Shown: positions 33,494-42,576, numbered from the stretch's first letter. The stretch is 64,000 bases of DNA from Verrucomicrobiales bacterium (GCA_029213005.1 JARGPI010000003.1:186001-250000); one strand, 5' to 3'. A program made the numbers and translations. Notes: generated from the sequence alone by a model not told the origin.

Positions 33494-34586
33494 CCTCGTC
33501 CACCGCGGAGAGGATCTGATAACCGCGGGAGAGTTTACGACTCGGCTTGGCTGGATGTAGTTTGGAGCGACTCGTAGGTTCCCGTCCGGCTTCAAGCGTC
33601 CGGTTCTCGATGTAGACCTCTTTGATCAACCCGCCCAACTGTTCGATGGTGTGCTGATTTTTCCTCAATGGAAGGTCTGCAAAAGAGTGCTCTCCTTTGA
33701 TTTCTTCATCCAACGGCAAAAGACGGTTGATGAATTGGGTCCCCAGAGAGGCACAGTTCTTTTTAAAGACCCGGAAATTTCCCGCCTCGTGAACGCGGCC
33801 GTTGTAGGCGCGAAGCAGGGCCACCTGTTCTTCATGGACTTTTACGAAACTCATCGTCACGTGAGAGTTCCGAAATTCGGTCTGAGTGTAAATCCAGTCG
33901 TAAAGATTCTCCCGGAGTGCTTTTAACTTCAGCTTATTATGAATATTAGGAGCCTCGGTGAATCTCGGTCGGCGGTCCAGTTCCCATGGCGCTCTGAAAT
34001 CGTAGAGCGCATCGGTGTGGATGTCGCCCCCCCGTTTTCTGAGGGCAAACGCAAAGTGTCCGTGACTGTATTTGTCCGGGTCATCCCATTCCAGAGTGGT
34101 GATTGCAAGCAGGTGATCGCAGCTCTCTTTCAAATCCATCCCGGTTCGGACCCGCCACCACGCGTCGTGTACTCGATTGCCCGTCGATCGGCCTGCGAGA
34201 TGACAGTGCCCAATCTTCAAAAACGTCGCCCGGGGCATCGGGACCAGTTCTTTCATATTCAGCCGGATTTCGTTCTCGGAAAGCGCGCCCTGAGCAAGAT
34301 AATCTTTCCAGAGCAGGCCGAGAAAATACTGACGAATCGTCCAGTCGATTTGAGCCTCCGGGCAGGAGTCGTCTGCCCTTACCGTCACCAATCGGGCTGG
34401 TCTGATAAATTGAATCTTTGGTTCAACCCCTTCAGCGTTAAAGACTAGAAGCTTCGGGTCTCCGTAGCTTCTTTCGAACACAGGAGGCCAATCCACCCGG
34501 TCCGAGATCGTTTCCGACCGGACCGCCTGAGAAAGAAGGAACCAAATGGGCAGGAGAAATGCCAACGTTAGGGTTGGTTGGGCCAT
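33486..34586 (-). CDS. Secreted protein, possibly a DUF4105/Lnb-like papain-fold enzyme
   Basis: A 366-residue exported protein (signal MAQPTLTLAFLLPIWFLLSQA). In its middle, YSHGHFAFALRKRGGD and later VFKKNCASLGTQFINRLLP provide a His and a Cys in the arrangement of the DUF4105/Lnb papain-like fold, with intervening LYDWIYTQTEFRNSHVTMSF. The match is by pattern only. The ATG at 34586 gives a standard signal peptide. The 3' end overlaps the convergent purN fusion by 8 bp. Confidence 0.45.
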   Translation of the reverse strand: MAQPTLTLAFLLPIWFLLSQAVRSETISDRVDWPPVFERSYGDPKLLVFNAEGVEPKIQFIRPARLVTVRADDSCPEAQIDWTIRQYFLGLLWKDYLAQGALSENEIRLNMKELVPMPRATFLKIGHCHLAGRSTGNRVHDAWWRVRTGMDLKESCDHLLAITTLEWDDPDKYSHGHFAFALRKRGGDIHTDALYDFRAPWELDRRPRFTEAPNIHNKLKLKALRENLYDWIYTQTEFRNSHVTMSFVKVHEEQVALLRAYNGRVHEAGNFRVFKKNCASLGTQFINRLLPLDEEIKGEHSFADLPLRKNQHTIEQLGGLIKEVYIENRTLEAGREPTSRSKLHPAKPSRKLSRGYQILSAVDEVN

Positions 34587-34896
34587 GCAGCTTCTGGAAT
34601 AGGGAAGAATCAAATGAAAATCAAGTGTATAATGCTTAGACGATTGTGAAACCGGTTTCACTTAGGCCTTAATTGATGGTGTGAGGCAACCGAATTCTTC
34701 ATTAAATTAAAATTTTATACTTCTTAATTTTCACTGAATCCGCTATCTAATTTGCCCAATGTTGAATCGTATCAGACTCACGCGGTGATAATGTGAGAGC
34801 CGGACATCGCTTTCGCGTTGTTTGACTTTCGAATCTGAACCACTAAAATGCCGCTCTGGTCCGACGTCGGTTCCAGGGCGTTCCCAATTGAAGTTA
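34587..34896. other. 310-bp intergenic region
   Basis: A divergent spacer with an AT-rich centre (about 34690-34740). It holds one promoter-like element near the htrA end. No RNA gene, repeat or small reading frame with a convincing start was seen. Confidence 0.6.
34823..34850 (+). promoter_or_regulatory. Candidate sigma70-type promoter for the HtrA pair
   Basis: TTGACT (34823-34828), 16-bp spacer, TAAAAT (34845-34850). The predicted start of transcription is about 40 nt before the HtrA ATG. A good consensus match, not tested. Confidence 0.45.
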
Positions 34897-36573
34897 ATGA
34901 ATAAAAATCGATCTCTTACTCGCTGGAAAGTCCAAGTGGTTACTCTCTTGGCAGTCTGTGGCCTCCTTGCTCCGGAACTGGCGATGACCCAGCAAGTTGC
35001 GAATCCCGCCCTTTCTAATCCCAAAGTTGATATGCCGCCGCCTGAATCGGTTCAGGCTGATATTTCGGAGATTGACCTCGATGCCATCGTCCGGGTTGAG
35101 GTGGATACCAAACAGCCCAACTACCGGGTGCCCTGGAATGTCGGTGGAATGGGCAGCGGAAACGGAACCGGATTCCTCATTGGTAAGAATCGGTTTTTGA
35201 CGAACGCCCATGTGGTCAGCAACGGCCGTCTAATTTATATCAAGAAGGTGTCGGACCCCCGTCCTTATAAGGCGAGGGTTGTAAATATTGCTCACGATTG
35301 TGATCTCGCGCTTCTTGAATTGGAGTCTGAGAGTGACTATGAGAACTCGTTCGAAGATGTGGAGCCCCTATATATTGGCGGTATTCCGAAATTGAACACC
35401 ACCGTGATTGCAGTCGGCTATCCAATCGGCGGCGAGCGAATTTCAGTGACAAGAGGTGTGGTCTCACGGGTTGACTTCCGGAGCTACTCTCACTCCGGGG
35501 TTGATAATCACCTCACGATCCAGGTCGATGCCGCGATTAACCCCGGGAACTCGGGTGGTCCGGTTCTGCAGAGCAACCAGGTGGTCGGCGTTGCCTTCCA
35601 AGGCTATTCCGGGTCCGTGGCTCAGAACACCGGCTACATGATTCCTGTTCCAGTGGTGGAACGGTTTCTGAAAGATGTCGAAGACGGGACTTATGATTAT
35701 TATGTCGATATTGCGACCAGCACGATCGGAATTTTAAACCCCGCTCAACGTCAGGCTTTCGGGCTTCCTAACAACGGGATTGGCGTCATGGTTTGTGAAG
35801 CGGACGCCGCTGGTTCCGCCGGTGATAAATTGAAAACCAAAGATGTGCTGCTCTCCATCGACGGGCACACCATTTTCTCGGACGGTTTTATCGAGATCGA
35901 AGGCGAGCGGGTTGACATGAATGAAGTCATCGAGCGTAAATTCGCGGGCGATACGGTGAATCTCGAAGTTTGGAGAGATAAAGAGCAGATCGACGTCGAA
36001 ATCGAGCTGAAGCGTTTTATTCCCTATACCATTCAGGCGAATCAGTATGATAAGCAGCCGCAGTTCGTGCTTTTCGCCGGACTTCAGTTTCAGCCAGTGG
36101 ACCGCAGCGTGATGACTTCACATGGGATCAAAGATTTCCAGGCCCGCTATCACTACACTTATTTCAGCAGCGACGAAATTTATCGCGAGAAGCCACAGGT
36201 TATTATTCTCACCGCCGTGTTGCCGGATTCCGTGAATACCCACCTGCAGCCTTACGTTCACAAAGTGGTCGAGTCGATTAACGGTAAGAAGATTCGTCTG
36301 CTTCAGGATGTCTACGATGCTTTCTATAAGCAGCAGGCGGAGCCGGGGAAAGAGGATTTCCATGTGATCCGATGTGTAGGAGAGGGACGGCCTCTGGTTC
36401 TGAAAAGGGATGAGGCGGATGTCGCTCACGACCGGATCAAAGCCAAATACAATGTGGGATTCACTTCCCATCTCGAAGAGCCCGAAATTCTCCAACTGGG
36501 AGACTTGATCAAAACCGAAGACGACAGCGAGGAAGAGGCCGAGACTCCGACTGCGGCTGCCATCAGCGAATAA
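34897..36573 (+). CDS. HtrA/DegP-like serine protease with PDZ domains
   Basis: A 558-residue periplasmic protease. It has a Sec signal (residues 1-32) and a trypsin-fold domain with the full triad: His105 (LTNAHVVSNG), Asp136 (HDCDLALLE) and Ser219 (NPGNSGGPV). A PDZ domain follows (about 290-380, NNGIGVMVCEADAAGSAGDKLKTKDVLLSI) and a second PDZ-like region lies around 435-510. The C-terminus is acidic (EDDSEEEAE). The next gene, 30 bp on, is a catalytically dead relative, so the two probably work together. Substrates are unknown. Confidence 0.92.
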   Translation: MNKNRSLTRWKVQVVTLLAVCGLLAPELAMTQQVANPALSNPKVDMPPPESVQADISEIDLDAIVRVEVDTKQPNYRVPWNVGGMGSGNGTGFLIGKNRFLTNAHVVSNGRLIYIKKVSDPRPYKARVVNIAHDCDLALLELESESDYENSFEDVEPLYIGGIPKLNTTVIAVGYPIGGERISVTRGVVSRVDFRSYSHSGVDNHLTIQVDAAINPGNSGGPVLQSNQVVGVAFQGYSGSVAQNTGYMIPVPVVERFLKDVEDGTYDYYVDIATSTIGILNPAQRQAFGLPNNGIGVMVCEADAAGSAGDKLKTKDVLLSIDGHTIFSDGFIEIEGERVDMNEVIERKFAGDTVNLEVWRDKEQIDVEIELKRFIPYTIQANQYDKQPQFVLFAGLQFQPVDRSVMTSHGIKDFQARYHYTYFSSDEIYREKPQVIILTAVLPDSVNTHLQPYVHKVVESINGKKIRLLQDVYDAFYKQQAEPGKEDFHVIRCVGEGRPLVLKRDEADVAHDRIKAKYNVGFTSHLEEPEILQLGDLIKTEDDSEEEAETPTAAAISE

Positions 36574-36603
36574 GTTTTAACGGGAATTCAAATTTACAAA
36601 ATT

Positions 36604-38094
36604 ATGCGATTAAAATCATTCCTTTCAGTAGTTCTTGCCGCCGTGGTTTGCGGGCTGGGCTTTTCCGCTTCGGTCTATGCAGAGGCAACTCCTGAGACGT
36701 CAATCATCCGGGTTAACGCGACGCTTCAGGACTACAGTTTCGTGAAGCCCTGGGAAAAAGGCGCTCCCTCACCTCGTCGTGGTCTGGGCGCTCTGATTTC
36801 TAAAAATCAGGTTCTCACCACGGCTGAGATGGTGGTCAATGCCACTTATATTGAACTTGAGCACCCGTCTTCCGGAGCCAAAGTTCCGGCCAAGATCGTG
36901 GCCCGGGATTACGAAGCCAATTTGGCTCTGCTCGAACCTGCCGTTTCCAATGACAGAGTTTTTGAAGGTGTCGTTCCGATGGAGCGCACCAATGCGGTCA
37001 AAGCCGGAGACAGTGTCGAAGTTTGGCAGATCGAAGACAACGGCGACGGCGTCACAACCGAGGTGGAAGTGCTTCGTGTCAACGTGGGCCGTTATTTTCT
37101 GAGTGGTTCCAACTTTCTGGTTTATCAGATCAAGGGATCGTTGCAGGCCCGGGTGAACAGTTTCACGCTTCCTGTGATTCAGGACGGAAAACTGGCTGGA
37201 ATGTTGTTGAGCTACAACTCGAAAGAGCAAACAGCCAATATTCTTCCGATGCCAATTATTGAGGCGTTTCTTGCCGATGTCGGCGATGGTGAATATGAAG
37301 GTTTTCCGATGCTGGGAATCGGCTTCGCTCAGACTCTCGACGAACAACTCCGGGATTTTGCAGGTCTTGCTGATAAAGATGGCGGAATCTTCGTCCGGAA
37401 AATCGCGAAGGAAAGTTCCGCTGACAAAGGTGGAATCAAGAAGGAAGATGTCATCCTGAGCATCAACGGGTATCCGATTGACTCACGCGGTAACTACACT
37501 GACCCGACTTACGGAAAACTCAGTTTTTCCCATATCGTGAGAGGTAACGCCAAAGTGGGTGACAAATGTACCGTGGAGCTGATTCGCGATGGTGAGCCGA
37601 TGACTCTCGAGTTTGAGTTGTCCCGAAAAGATGCGGCCGACTATTTGATCGATCCCTACATGTTTGATCGGGGGCCGCGCTTCCTGATTCTTGGAGGATT
37701 GATCTTCCAGGAACTGACGAGCCCTTATCTCGAAAGCTGGGGTGATAACTGGACAACCCGTGCTCCGTTCAAACTGGTTTACGCGGCGGCGAATCCTGAA
37801 AAATACGAGAAAGAGGGCCGCGAGAAGCTGGTTTTTCTCAGTAACGTTTTGAAGACGCCAAGTACGCTCGGCTATGAAGGGGTGAATTCTGTAGTCGTGA
37901 CCAAAGTTAATGGGCAGGCTGTAGGTAGCATCAAAGAACTGTCTGCGGTGTTCTCCAAAGTTCCTGAAGACGGAATTCACCGCATCGAGCTGAATGATTA
38001 CCCGAATATCATTTATGTCCGGGACGATATTTCCCGCGATATCAATAAGCAGCTGCTTCAGTATGGTATTGGTCAGCTGGAACGGCTTGAATAA
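36604..38094 (+). CDS. HtrA-like pseudoprotease with PDZ domain
   Basis: A 496-residue exported protein (signal MRLKSFLSVVLAAVVCGLGF and following) collinear with the HtrA protease just upstream. The catalytic positions are altered: His becomes Glu75 (LTTAEMVV), Asp becomes Asn106 (EANLALLEP), and the oxyanion loop GNSGGP becomes VNSFTLP. The PDZ domain is kept (GGIFVRKIAKESSADKGGIKKEDVILSINGYP) and so is the C-terminal region. It is therefore unlikely to be a protease and may act as a regulatory or scaffolding partner. The frame is intact, so it is not a decaying pseudogene. Confidence 0.85.
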   Translation: MRLKSFLSVVLAAVVCGLGFSASVYAEATPETSIIRVNATLQDYSFVKPWEKGAPSPRRGLGALISKNQVLTTAEMVVNATYIELEHPSSGAKVPAKIVARDYEANLALLEPAVSNDRVFEGVVPMERTNAVKAGDSVEVWQIEDNGDGVTTEVEVLRVNVGRYFLSGSNFLVYQIKGSLQARVNSFTLPVIQDGKLAGMLLSYNSKEQTANILPMPIIEAFLADVGDGEYEGFPMLGIGFAQTLDEQLRDFAGLADKDGGIFVRKIAKESSADKGGIKKEDVILSINGYPIDSRGNYTDPTYGKLSFSHIVRGNAKVGDKCTVELIRDGEPMTLEFELSRKDAADYLIDPYMFDRGPRFLILGGLIFQELTSPYLESWGDNWTTRAPFKLVYAAANPEKYEKEGREKLVFLSNVLKTPSTLGYEGVNSVVVTKVNGQAVGSIKELSAVFSKVPEDGIHRIELNDYPNIIYVRDDISRDINKQLLQYGIGQLERLE

Positions 38095-38124
38095 GATCTT
38101 CAGAAAAATCGAGGTTGCTAATCG

Positions 38125-38152
38125 AGACTCTGACGAGGACAGGACAGAGTCT
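38125..38152 (+). promoter_or_regulatory. Stem-loop ending at the MFS start codon
   Basis: AGACTCTG (38125-38132) and CAGAGTCT (38145-38152) form a perfect 8-bp stem; the last base is the first base of the TTG start codon. The 12-nt loop holds a purine-rich GAGGACAGGA that could be the Shine-Dalgarno. It may reduce translation of the carrier or weakly terminate the preceding unit; no T-run follows. Confidence 0.35.
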
Positions 38153-39354
38153 TGAACGCCCTTAAACGTCAATTTTTTCTCAGCTACGCCGTCATTGGGA
38201 GCGTCATGCCTCTGATGACGGTTTTTCTTCGGGAGCAGGGCGGTTTTAACTATCTGCAGCTGGGCATCGCATCCTCATTGATGGGGCTCCCGATGCTTTT
38301 TTCCCCGATTCTGCTGACTCTGTTTGCCGATCGGAACATCGATCCCCGGCGCATTCTCGCCATCGCTTTTTCGCTCAGTTCAGTGGTGCTGACATCGATC
38401 TATTTTTCCGATCGGATCGAGCTGATATTGATTCTTTACTTCTTTCACGGCCTTTCGTTTGTCGCGATGTTGCCGCTGCAGGATGGTTTCTACTTTTCAC
38501 TGACCGAGCAATACCGGAAAGAGAATCAACCCCTTACGGAATATCCGTTTGTCAGGGTATGGGGGACGATCGGGTTTATTCTACCCAGCTTACTGCTTTT
38601 CATTCCATTGAAAAACGGCGCTGATCCCGGCTCAATTCTTCCTGTAGCGGTGATGTTTTGTCTCCTCTCACTGGCCAACAGTTTTACGCTGCCTTTGTTG
38701 AATCGTCGAATTATTGAGGTGACGGCCAAGCGTCAGATACCGACACGCACGGCGTTTGCGAGACTGTATTCGCCGGAGGGTCGCTGGCTGGCGGTCGGGA
38801 TCTTTTTCGGGTTATGGGCTGCCTCTACCTACTATGTATTCATCGCGAACTACATGGATGAGGTGATTGAAATTCCCCGACAATATATCGGGATCATTTT
38901 CAATATCGGAGTGACATTTGAAATCGGGTATTCTCTACTGATGCCGTGGCTGCAGCGAAAGATCGGGCTCAAGTCGATCATTTCTCTCGGTCTCGGACTG
39001 ATGTCTTTGCGGATGCTGCTGCTCGCGCTTTTCCCTAACCCAGTTGTTGCGGTGGCGGTGCAGATCATGCACGGGCTGGAGGTGTTGGCGCTCTTTATTG
39101 CTCCTCCGATGTTTGTTAACCGGTTGGCAGGGGATGAGTATCGAAACTCGATGCAGGGTGTCTACACGATGAGTGTGGGCGGGTGTTCCCGGGTCATCGC
39201 GGGATGTACTGCGGGGCTGGCGATCATGAATGGAAATCTGAAAAACGGGCTCTTTATGGGAGCCGCGCTGGCTTTCATCGGTTTCCTGGTGATCACGATT
39301 CTGTTCGGCCGGATACCTCCCCGGTCCGAACAGCAAATCTCAGAGTCGGAGTAG
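38152..39354 (+). CDS. MFS transporter (MFS_1-like)
   Basis: A 400-residue inner-membrane protein with about 12 helices. It starts at a TTG (MNALKRQFFLSYAVIGSVMPLMTVFLR), the first plausible start; the next ATG would remove the first helix. PFVRVWGTIGFILPSLL and GLPMLFSPILLTLFADRNIDPRRIL match the nucleoside-permease/3-phenylpropionate-like MFS_1 group. The substrate is unknown. It is 57 bp after the pseudoprotease and converges on the DUF1080 gene with an 8-bp gap. Confidence 0.85.
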   Translation: MNALKRQFFLSYAVIGSVMPLMTVFLREQGGFNYLQLGIASSLMGLPMLFSPILLTLFADRNIDPRRILAIAFSLSSVVLTSIYFSDRIELILILYFFHGLSFVAMLPLQDGFYFSLTEQYRKENQPLTEYPFVRVWGTIGFILPSLLLFIPLKNGADPGSILPVAVMFCLLSLANSFTLPLLNRRIIEVTAKRQIPTRTAFARLYSPEGRWLAVGIFFGLWAASTYYVFIANYMDEVIEIPRQYIGIIFNIGVTFEIGYSLLMPWLQRKIGLKSIISLGLGLMSLRMLLLALFPNPVVAVAVQIMHGLEVLALFIAPPMFVNRLAGDEYRNSMQGVYTMSVGGCSRVIAGCTAGLAIMNGNLKNGLFMGAALAFIGFLVITILFGRIPPRSEQQISESE

Positions 39355-39362
39355 AGTCCCGA

Positions 39363-40115
39363 CTACGGTGTTTTTTTCTTATTTACGGTTTCGCCGCTTC
39401 TCTCCTGAGTTGGCAAGACGACCACTTTCCCGGTCACTTCGATTCCGTTAATTTTGATATCGTCCCACATTCCGAGATCGTCAAAAGACCCCAGTCCAAT
39501 CATGCCCCACTGATAGGTGTGATCGACTGCTGTTTTGACCGGCGTCGTCATATCATCGAAGTAGACTTCGATCTTTCCGCTCCCGACTTCGCGAACCAGT
39601 TTTACATCGTGCCACTCGCCGTCGCTCCAGGGAATGCCGCCTTTGTTTTCTTTAGTGATCGGGGTGCGGGGCGCCTCTTTCACAATAAAGATCTGGCTGG
39701 AGTTAGGATCCGGTTTTTCGCCGAGATGAACGTAGTAATAGTTCGCTGGATCCTGCCATCCCCAAAATATACACATATCACGATGACCGCGGGTCGTTTG
39801 CAGGGTCTTTACTTTGGCGGTGAGAACAAAATCGCCGAGAACTTTGTTTTTCAGCAGCGTGATGCTGTGAGGGCTCCGGAATGGAGGATTATATTTTCCG
39901 CTCTTACCGAGCAGGTGAAGTGCGGTTCCCTGTTTCGATTCGGTATCTGTCAGTTGCCATCTATCGTTTTGAGTCGGGAACCACGCATCCATGGCATCGG
40001 CTTTTTCAAAGTTGTCCTCGAAAACCAGAGGTTGATCGGCTCCGGTTACGGGGAGTGAGGAGATCGCTCCCGCCATGCCGAGAACTTGAACCATTTTGTT
40101 GTATCGCCAATTCAT
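39363..40115 (-). CDS. Secreted DUF1080 / LamG-like protein
   Basis: A 250-residue exported protein with N-terminal signal (MVQVLGMAGAISSLPVTGA). The rest is a concanavalin-like sandwich of the DUF1080 (3-keto-disaccharide hydrolase-like) type: DFVLTAKVKTLQTTRGHRDMCIFWGW, YYYVHLGEKPDP, and DGEWHDVKLVREVGSGKIEVYFDD with WGMIGLGSFDDLGMWDDIKI. Likely acts on or binds glycans. It diverges from the XylR-like regulator, and the shared spacer carries twin palindrome copy C, so it is a candidate target of that regulator. Confidence 0.75.
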   Translation of the reverse strand: MNWRYNKMVQVLGMAGAISSLPVTGADQPLVFEDNFEKADAMDAWFPTQNDRWQLTDTESKQGTALHLLGKSGKYNPPFRSPHSITLLKNKVLGDFVLTAKVKTLQTTRGHRDMCIFWGWQDPANYYYVHLGEKPDPNSSQIFIVKEAPRTPITKENKGGIPWSDGEWHDVKLVREVGSGKIEVYFDDMTTPVKTAVDHTYQWGMIGLGSFDDLGMWDDIKINGIEVTGKVVVLPTQERSGETVNKKKTP

Positions 40116-40195
40116 CCATCAGTATCGATAAGGAATAAGTGCGGGCAATGGCGAATGTTTGCAGAAAAACGCGGAAATGCGCAGTGTTATTTCCA

Positions 40196-40236
40196 GATTG
40201 TACAGGGTACAGTCGAGGATTGTACCCTGTACAATG
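40196..40236. repeat. Twin palindrome, copy C
   Basis: GATTGTACAGGGTACAGTC (40196-40214), spacer GAG, then GATTGTACCCTGTACAATG (40218-40236). The second unit ends in the ATG of the XylR-like regulator, so protein bound here would block its start. The DUF1080 gene starts 81 bp away on the other strand. Same design as copies A, B and D. Confidence 0.88.
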
Positions 40237-41394
40237 GCAGATCCGACCCGCAAATCCCCGACTTTCAGCCCCGAAATTGCTTTGGCATTTCGAGTCGGGG
40301 TTCCGCATTTGGAGCGAGTCGCGCAGGGCATTCGGGAATATGCGCAGAAACATACCGACTGGCGTTTTTTAATCAGTCCGGAGACTCACGACCTCCCGCC
40401 CGCTTCTCTGGAAGGTTGGCGCGGGGCGGGGGTGATCGCGCTTTGTAACACTCCGGAAGATGAGACGCTTCTGTCCCGGCTCAACTGTCCGGTGGTCAAT
40501 ATTTCCGGGGCGCTGGAGGTGACCCGTTTTATGCGGGTTCGTAATGATTATCGCGAAATCGGTCGAAAAGCGGGGCGATATCTTCGTCATCTCGGGTTCC
40601 GTCGCTTTGGTTTTTACGGAGTCTCGGGCGTTTGGTATTCATCAGAAATTGAATCGGGATTTCGTGAAGCGATTCACGGGATGGGATTCGAAGCGGAAAC
40701 GCATCGCAGCACCAGTTCTCTGGACGGATCTCATCGGTGGAATCAGGGTCAGGACAAACTGGAGCAATGGCTCAAAACGATGACTCCGCCATTTGCGGTG
40801 CTCGCCGCTCACGATCCCCGCGCCACGATGGTGATTCGGGCCTGCGAGCGGGTTGGGCTCCGGGTGCCGGAGGATGTCGCCGTGATGGGAGTGAATGACG
40901 ATACGGTGACCTGCGAGACAATCCGGCCGCATTTGACCAGCATTGAAAGAAACGGGAATGCCGTCGGTCTGAAGATCGCGGAAACGCTCGATCGCATGAT
41001 TTGTGGAGAAAGCTTTGGCGATGAGATTGTGCTTCCGCCGGGAGACATCAACGAGCGGGAATCCTCCAAAACCCTCGCGATCGATCATCCCGGGCTCCAT
41101 GCTGCGGTTTCTCTGGTTGAGGAAAAATTCCAGGAGCCTCTGTCTGTCGATCAGCTCGCGGAAGCAGCGGGGAAATCCCGTCGCTGGCTGGAGGATACCT
41201 TCCGGAAAGAGTTGGATTGCTCTCCGGCCGAGTTTCTAACCCGAATCCGGGTCGGGCATGCCAACCGCATTTTAGAGCAGGAACCCTCCATCGCGCTGGG
41301 AGCACTCGCGAACCGATGTGGTTTCAGTGGCACCCGGCAGCTCAATCAGGCTTTTCTGAGAGTGACCGGCGCGCGGGTAAGAAGTTCGGGATAA
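40234..41394 (+). CDS. XylR-type regulator: LacI-like sensor with AraC DNA-binding domain
   Basis: A 386-residue protein. Residues about 15-275 form a LacI/ribose-binding-type sensor (VRNDYREIGRKAGRYLRHLGFRRFGFYG; LAAHDPRATMVIRACERVGLRVPEDVAVMGVNDD). Residues about 285-386 carry two AraC helix-turn-helix motifs (VDQLAEAAGKSRRWLEDTFR; IALGALANRCGFSGTRQLNQ). This is the PVC XylR-like class that responds to a sugar. The ATG at 40234 is the natural start; an upstream in-frame ATG would translate the palindrome into LYRVQS-like peptides. It sits beside twin palindrome copy C, which is the best candidate for its operator. Confidence 0.85.
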   Translation: MADPTRKSPTFSPEIALAFRVGVPHLERVAQGIREYAQKHTDWRFLISPETHDLPPASLEGWRGAGVIALCNTPEDETLLSRLNCPVVNISGALEVTRFMRVRNDYREIGRKAGRYLRHLGFRRFGFYGVSGVWYSSEIESGFREAIHGMGFEAETHRSTSSLDGSHRWNQGQDKLEQWLKTMTPPFAVLAAHDPRATMVIRACERVGLRVPEDVAVMGVNDDTVTCETIRPHLTSIERNGNAVGLKIAETLDRMICGESFGDEIVLPPGDINERESSKTLAIDHPGLHAAVSLVEEKFQEPLSVDQLAEAAGKSRRWLEDTFRKELDCSPAEFLTRIRVGHANRILEQEPSIALGALANRCGFSGTRQLNQAFLRVTGARVRSSG

Positions 41395-41449
41395 CTGCTT
41401 GATGTCTTGCACTGAATCGTCTCCTAAGGCATTTTAAAGCAGCCTCCTC

Positions 41450-42148
41450 ATGAGCGAAGACAATTGTATATTTATTGTGGAAGACGACCCGAATATCCGA
41501 TTTGGCCTGGAGGAGATATTTCGCGGTGAAAAATTTACCGTAGCCAGTTGTGAAAACGGGAGCGATGCGATCGATCAAATTGGGGAGCATCTCCCGGATT
41601 TAATTATTCTCGACGTGATGTTGCCGGGGAAAAACGGCTACGAAATTTGCAAAGAGCTGCGCGATGGAAGTTGCCGGGTCCCGATCCTAATGTTGACGGC
41701 TAAGGGGCAGGAGATCGATAAAGTCATCGGGCTGGATAGCGGAGCGGACGATTATGTTACCAAACCTTTCGGGGTTCAGGAGTTGAAAGCGCGGGTCAAT
41801 GCTCTACTGCGGCGTTCCGGCGATTGGCAAAGTGCCCACGTTGATTTGTCCAGTGACTTTCAAGTAGGGAACGCCACGATATGTGAAACCACTTACGAAT
41901 CGATTCTCAATGGCGAACCACATCGCTTGACGCCAAAAGAGATGGAGCTCTTAAAGTATTTTAACGCACACAAGGGGAGGGTGTTATCGCGAGATCAATT
42001 GCTCGATGCCGTTTGGGGAGTCAAATATTTTGGAACCACCCGAACCCTGGATCAGTGCGTGGCTCAGCTTCGTAAAAAGATTGGTGACACCGGTAAAAAA
42101 CCGGAATTTTTAGTTACGGTACACGGGGTAGGCTACCAGCTTAATTAG
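41450..42148 (+). CDS. OmpR-family response regulator (orphan)
   Basis: A 232-residue two-domain regulator. The receiver has acidic pocket VEDDP (residues 10-14), phosphoacceptor Asp55 (LIILDVMLPG) and Lys near 107 (DDYVTKPFG). A winged-helix Trans_reg_C domain follows (PHRLTPKEMELLKYFNAHKG; TRTLDQCVAQLRKKI). There is no histidine kinase beside it; the hybrid kinase 15 kb away has its own receiver. Target genes cannot be deduced. Confidence 0.92.
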   Translation: MSEDNCIFIVEDDPNIRFGLEEIFRGEKFTVASCENGSDAIDQIGEHLPDLIILDVMLPGKNGYEICKELRDGSCRVPILMLTAKGQEIDKVIGLDSGADDYVTKPFGVQELKARVNALLRRSGDWQSAHVDLSSDFQVGNATICETTYESILNGEPHRLTPKEMELLKYFNAHKGRVLSRDQLLDAVWGVKYFGTTRTLDQCVAQLRKKIGDTGKKPEFLVTVHGVGYQLN

Positions 42149-42291
42149 TATACGTTAATTTCCTGATTTTTTTACTACGGCTCCCGCCTCCCAATCGTTC
42201 GTATCTAATGAGGAGAGAGTCGGAGCCCGTTCCGGCGATTCGCAAATCAGGGAAGCTGACCACCTTCCCTTACTTCGATAGGAGAGACAAA

Positions 42292-42510
42292 ATGACAGCA
42301 AAAGCTTGGGAGTTCAAATCAACTCCGGACGGCGTCTATCAACCAGCCGATTCGGAAAATCAAAGGGTGACATGTGATCGATACGGTCACGTCATCAATA
42401 GAGGACAGGAGAAAGCGATGCTTTCCCTGCAGGTAAACGCAGATCTGTATCGACTTCGATCATTTCTGGATTCCTTGGAATCAAGATTGTTTACTCTGAT
42501 TCACCGCTAG
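42292..42510 (+). CDS. Small hypothetical protein
   Basis: A 72-residue soluble protein with no recognised family: MTAKAWEFKSTPDGVYQPAD at the start and a C-terminal helix-rich LYRLRSFLDSLESRLFTLI. The ATG at 42292 follows AGGAGAG, a good Shine-Dalgarno for this genome, and is preferred over a start 84 bp upstream. It stands alone between the response regulator and the LysM protein. Confidence 0.5.
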   Translation: MTAKAWEFKSTPDGVYQPADSENQRVTCDRYGHVINRGQEKAMLSLQVNADLYRLRSFLDSLESRLFTLIHR

Positions 42511-42543
42511 TTAAGCGAGCAAAACAAGGGGATTTCTACTTTC

Positions 42544-42568
42544 AGATTACGGTTTTACGTCGTAATCT
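42544..42568. promoter_or_regulatory. Inverted repeat upstream of the LysM gene
   Basis: AGATTACG (42544-42551) and CGTAATCT (42561-42568), perfect 8-bp arms with a 9-nt loop, ending 8 bp before the ATG. It lies in the 5' leader; it could be an operator or an RNA hairpin. No T-run follows. Confidence 0.35.
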
Positions 42569-42576
42569 CAGAGATT

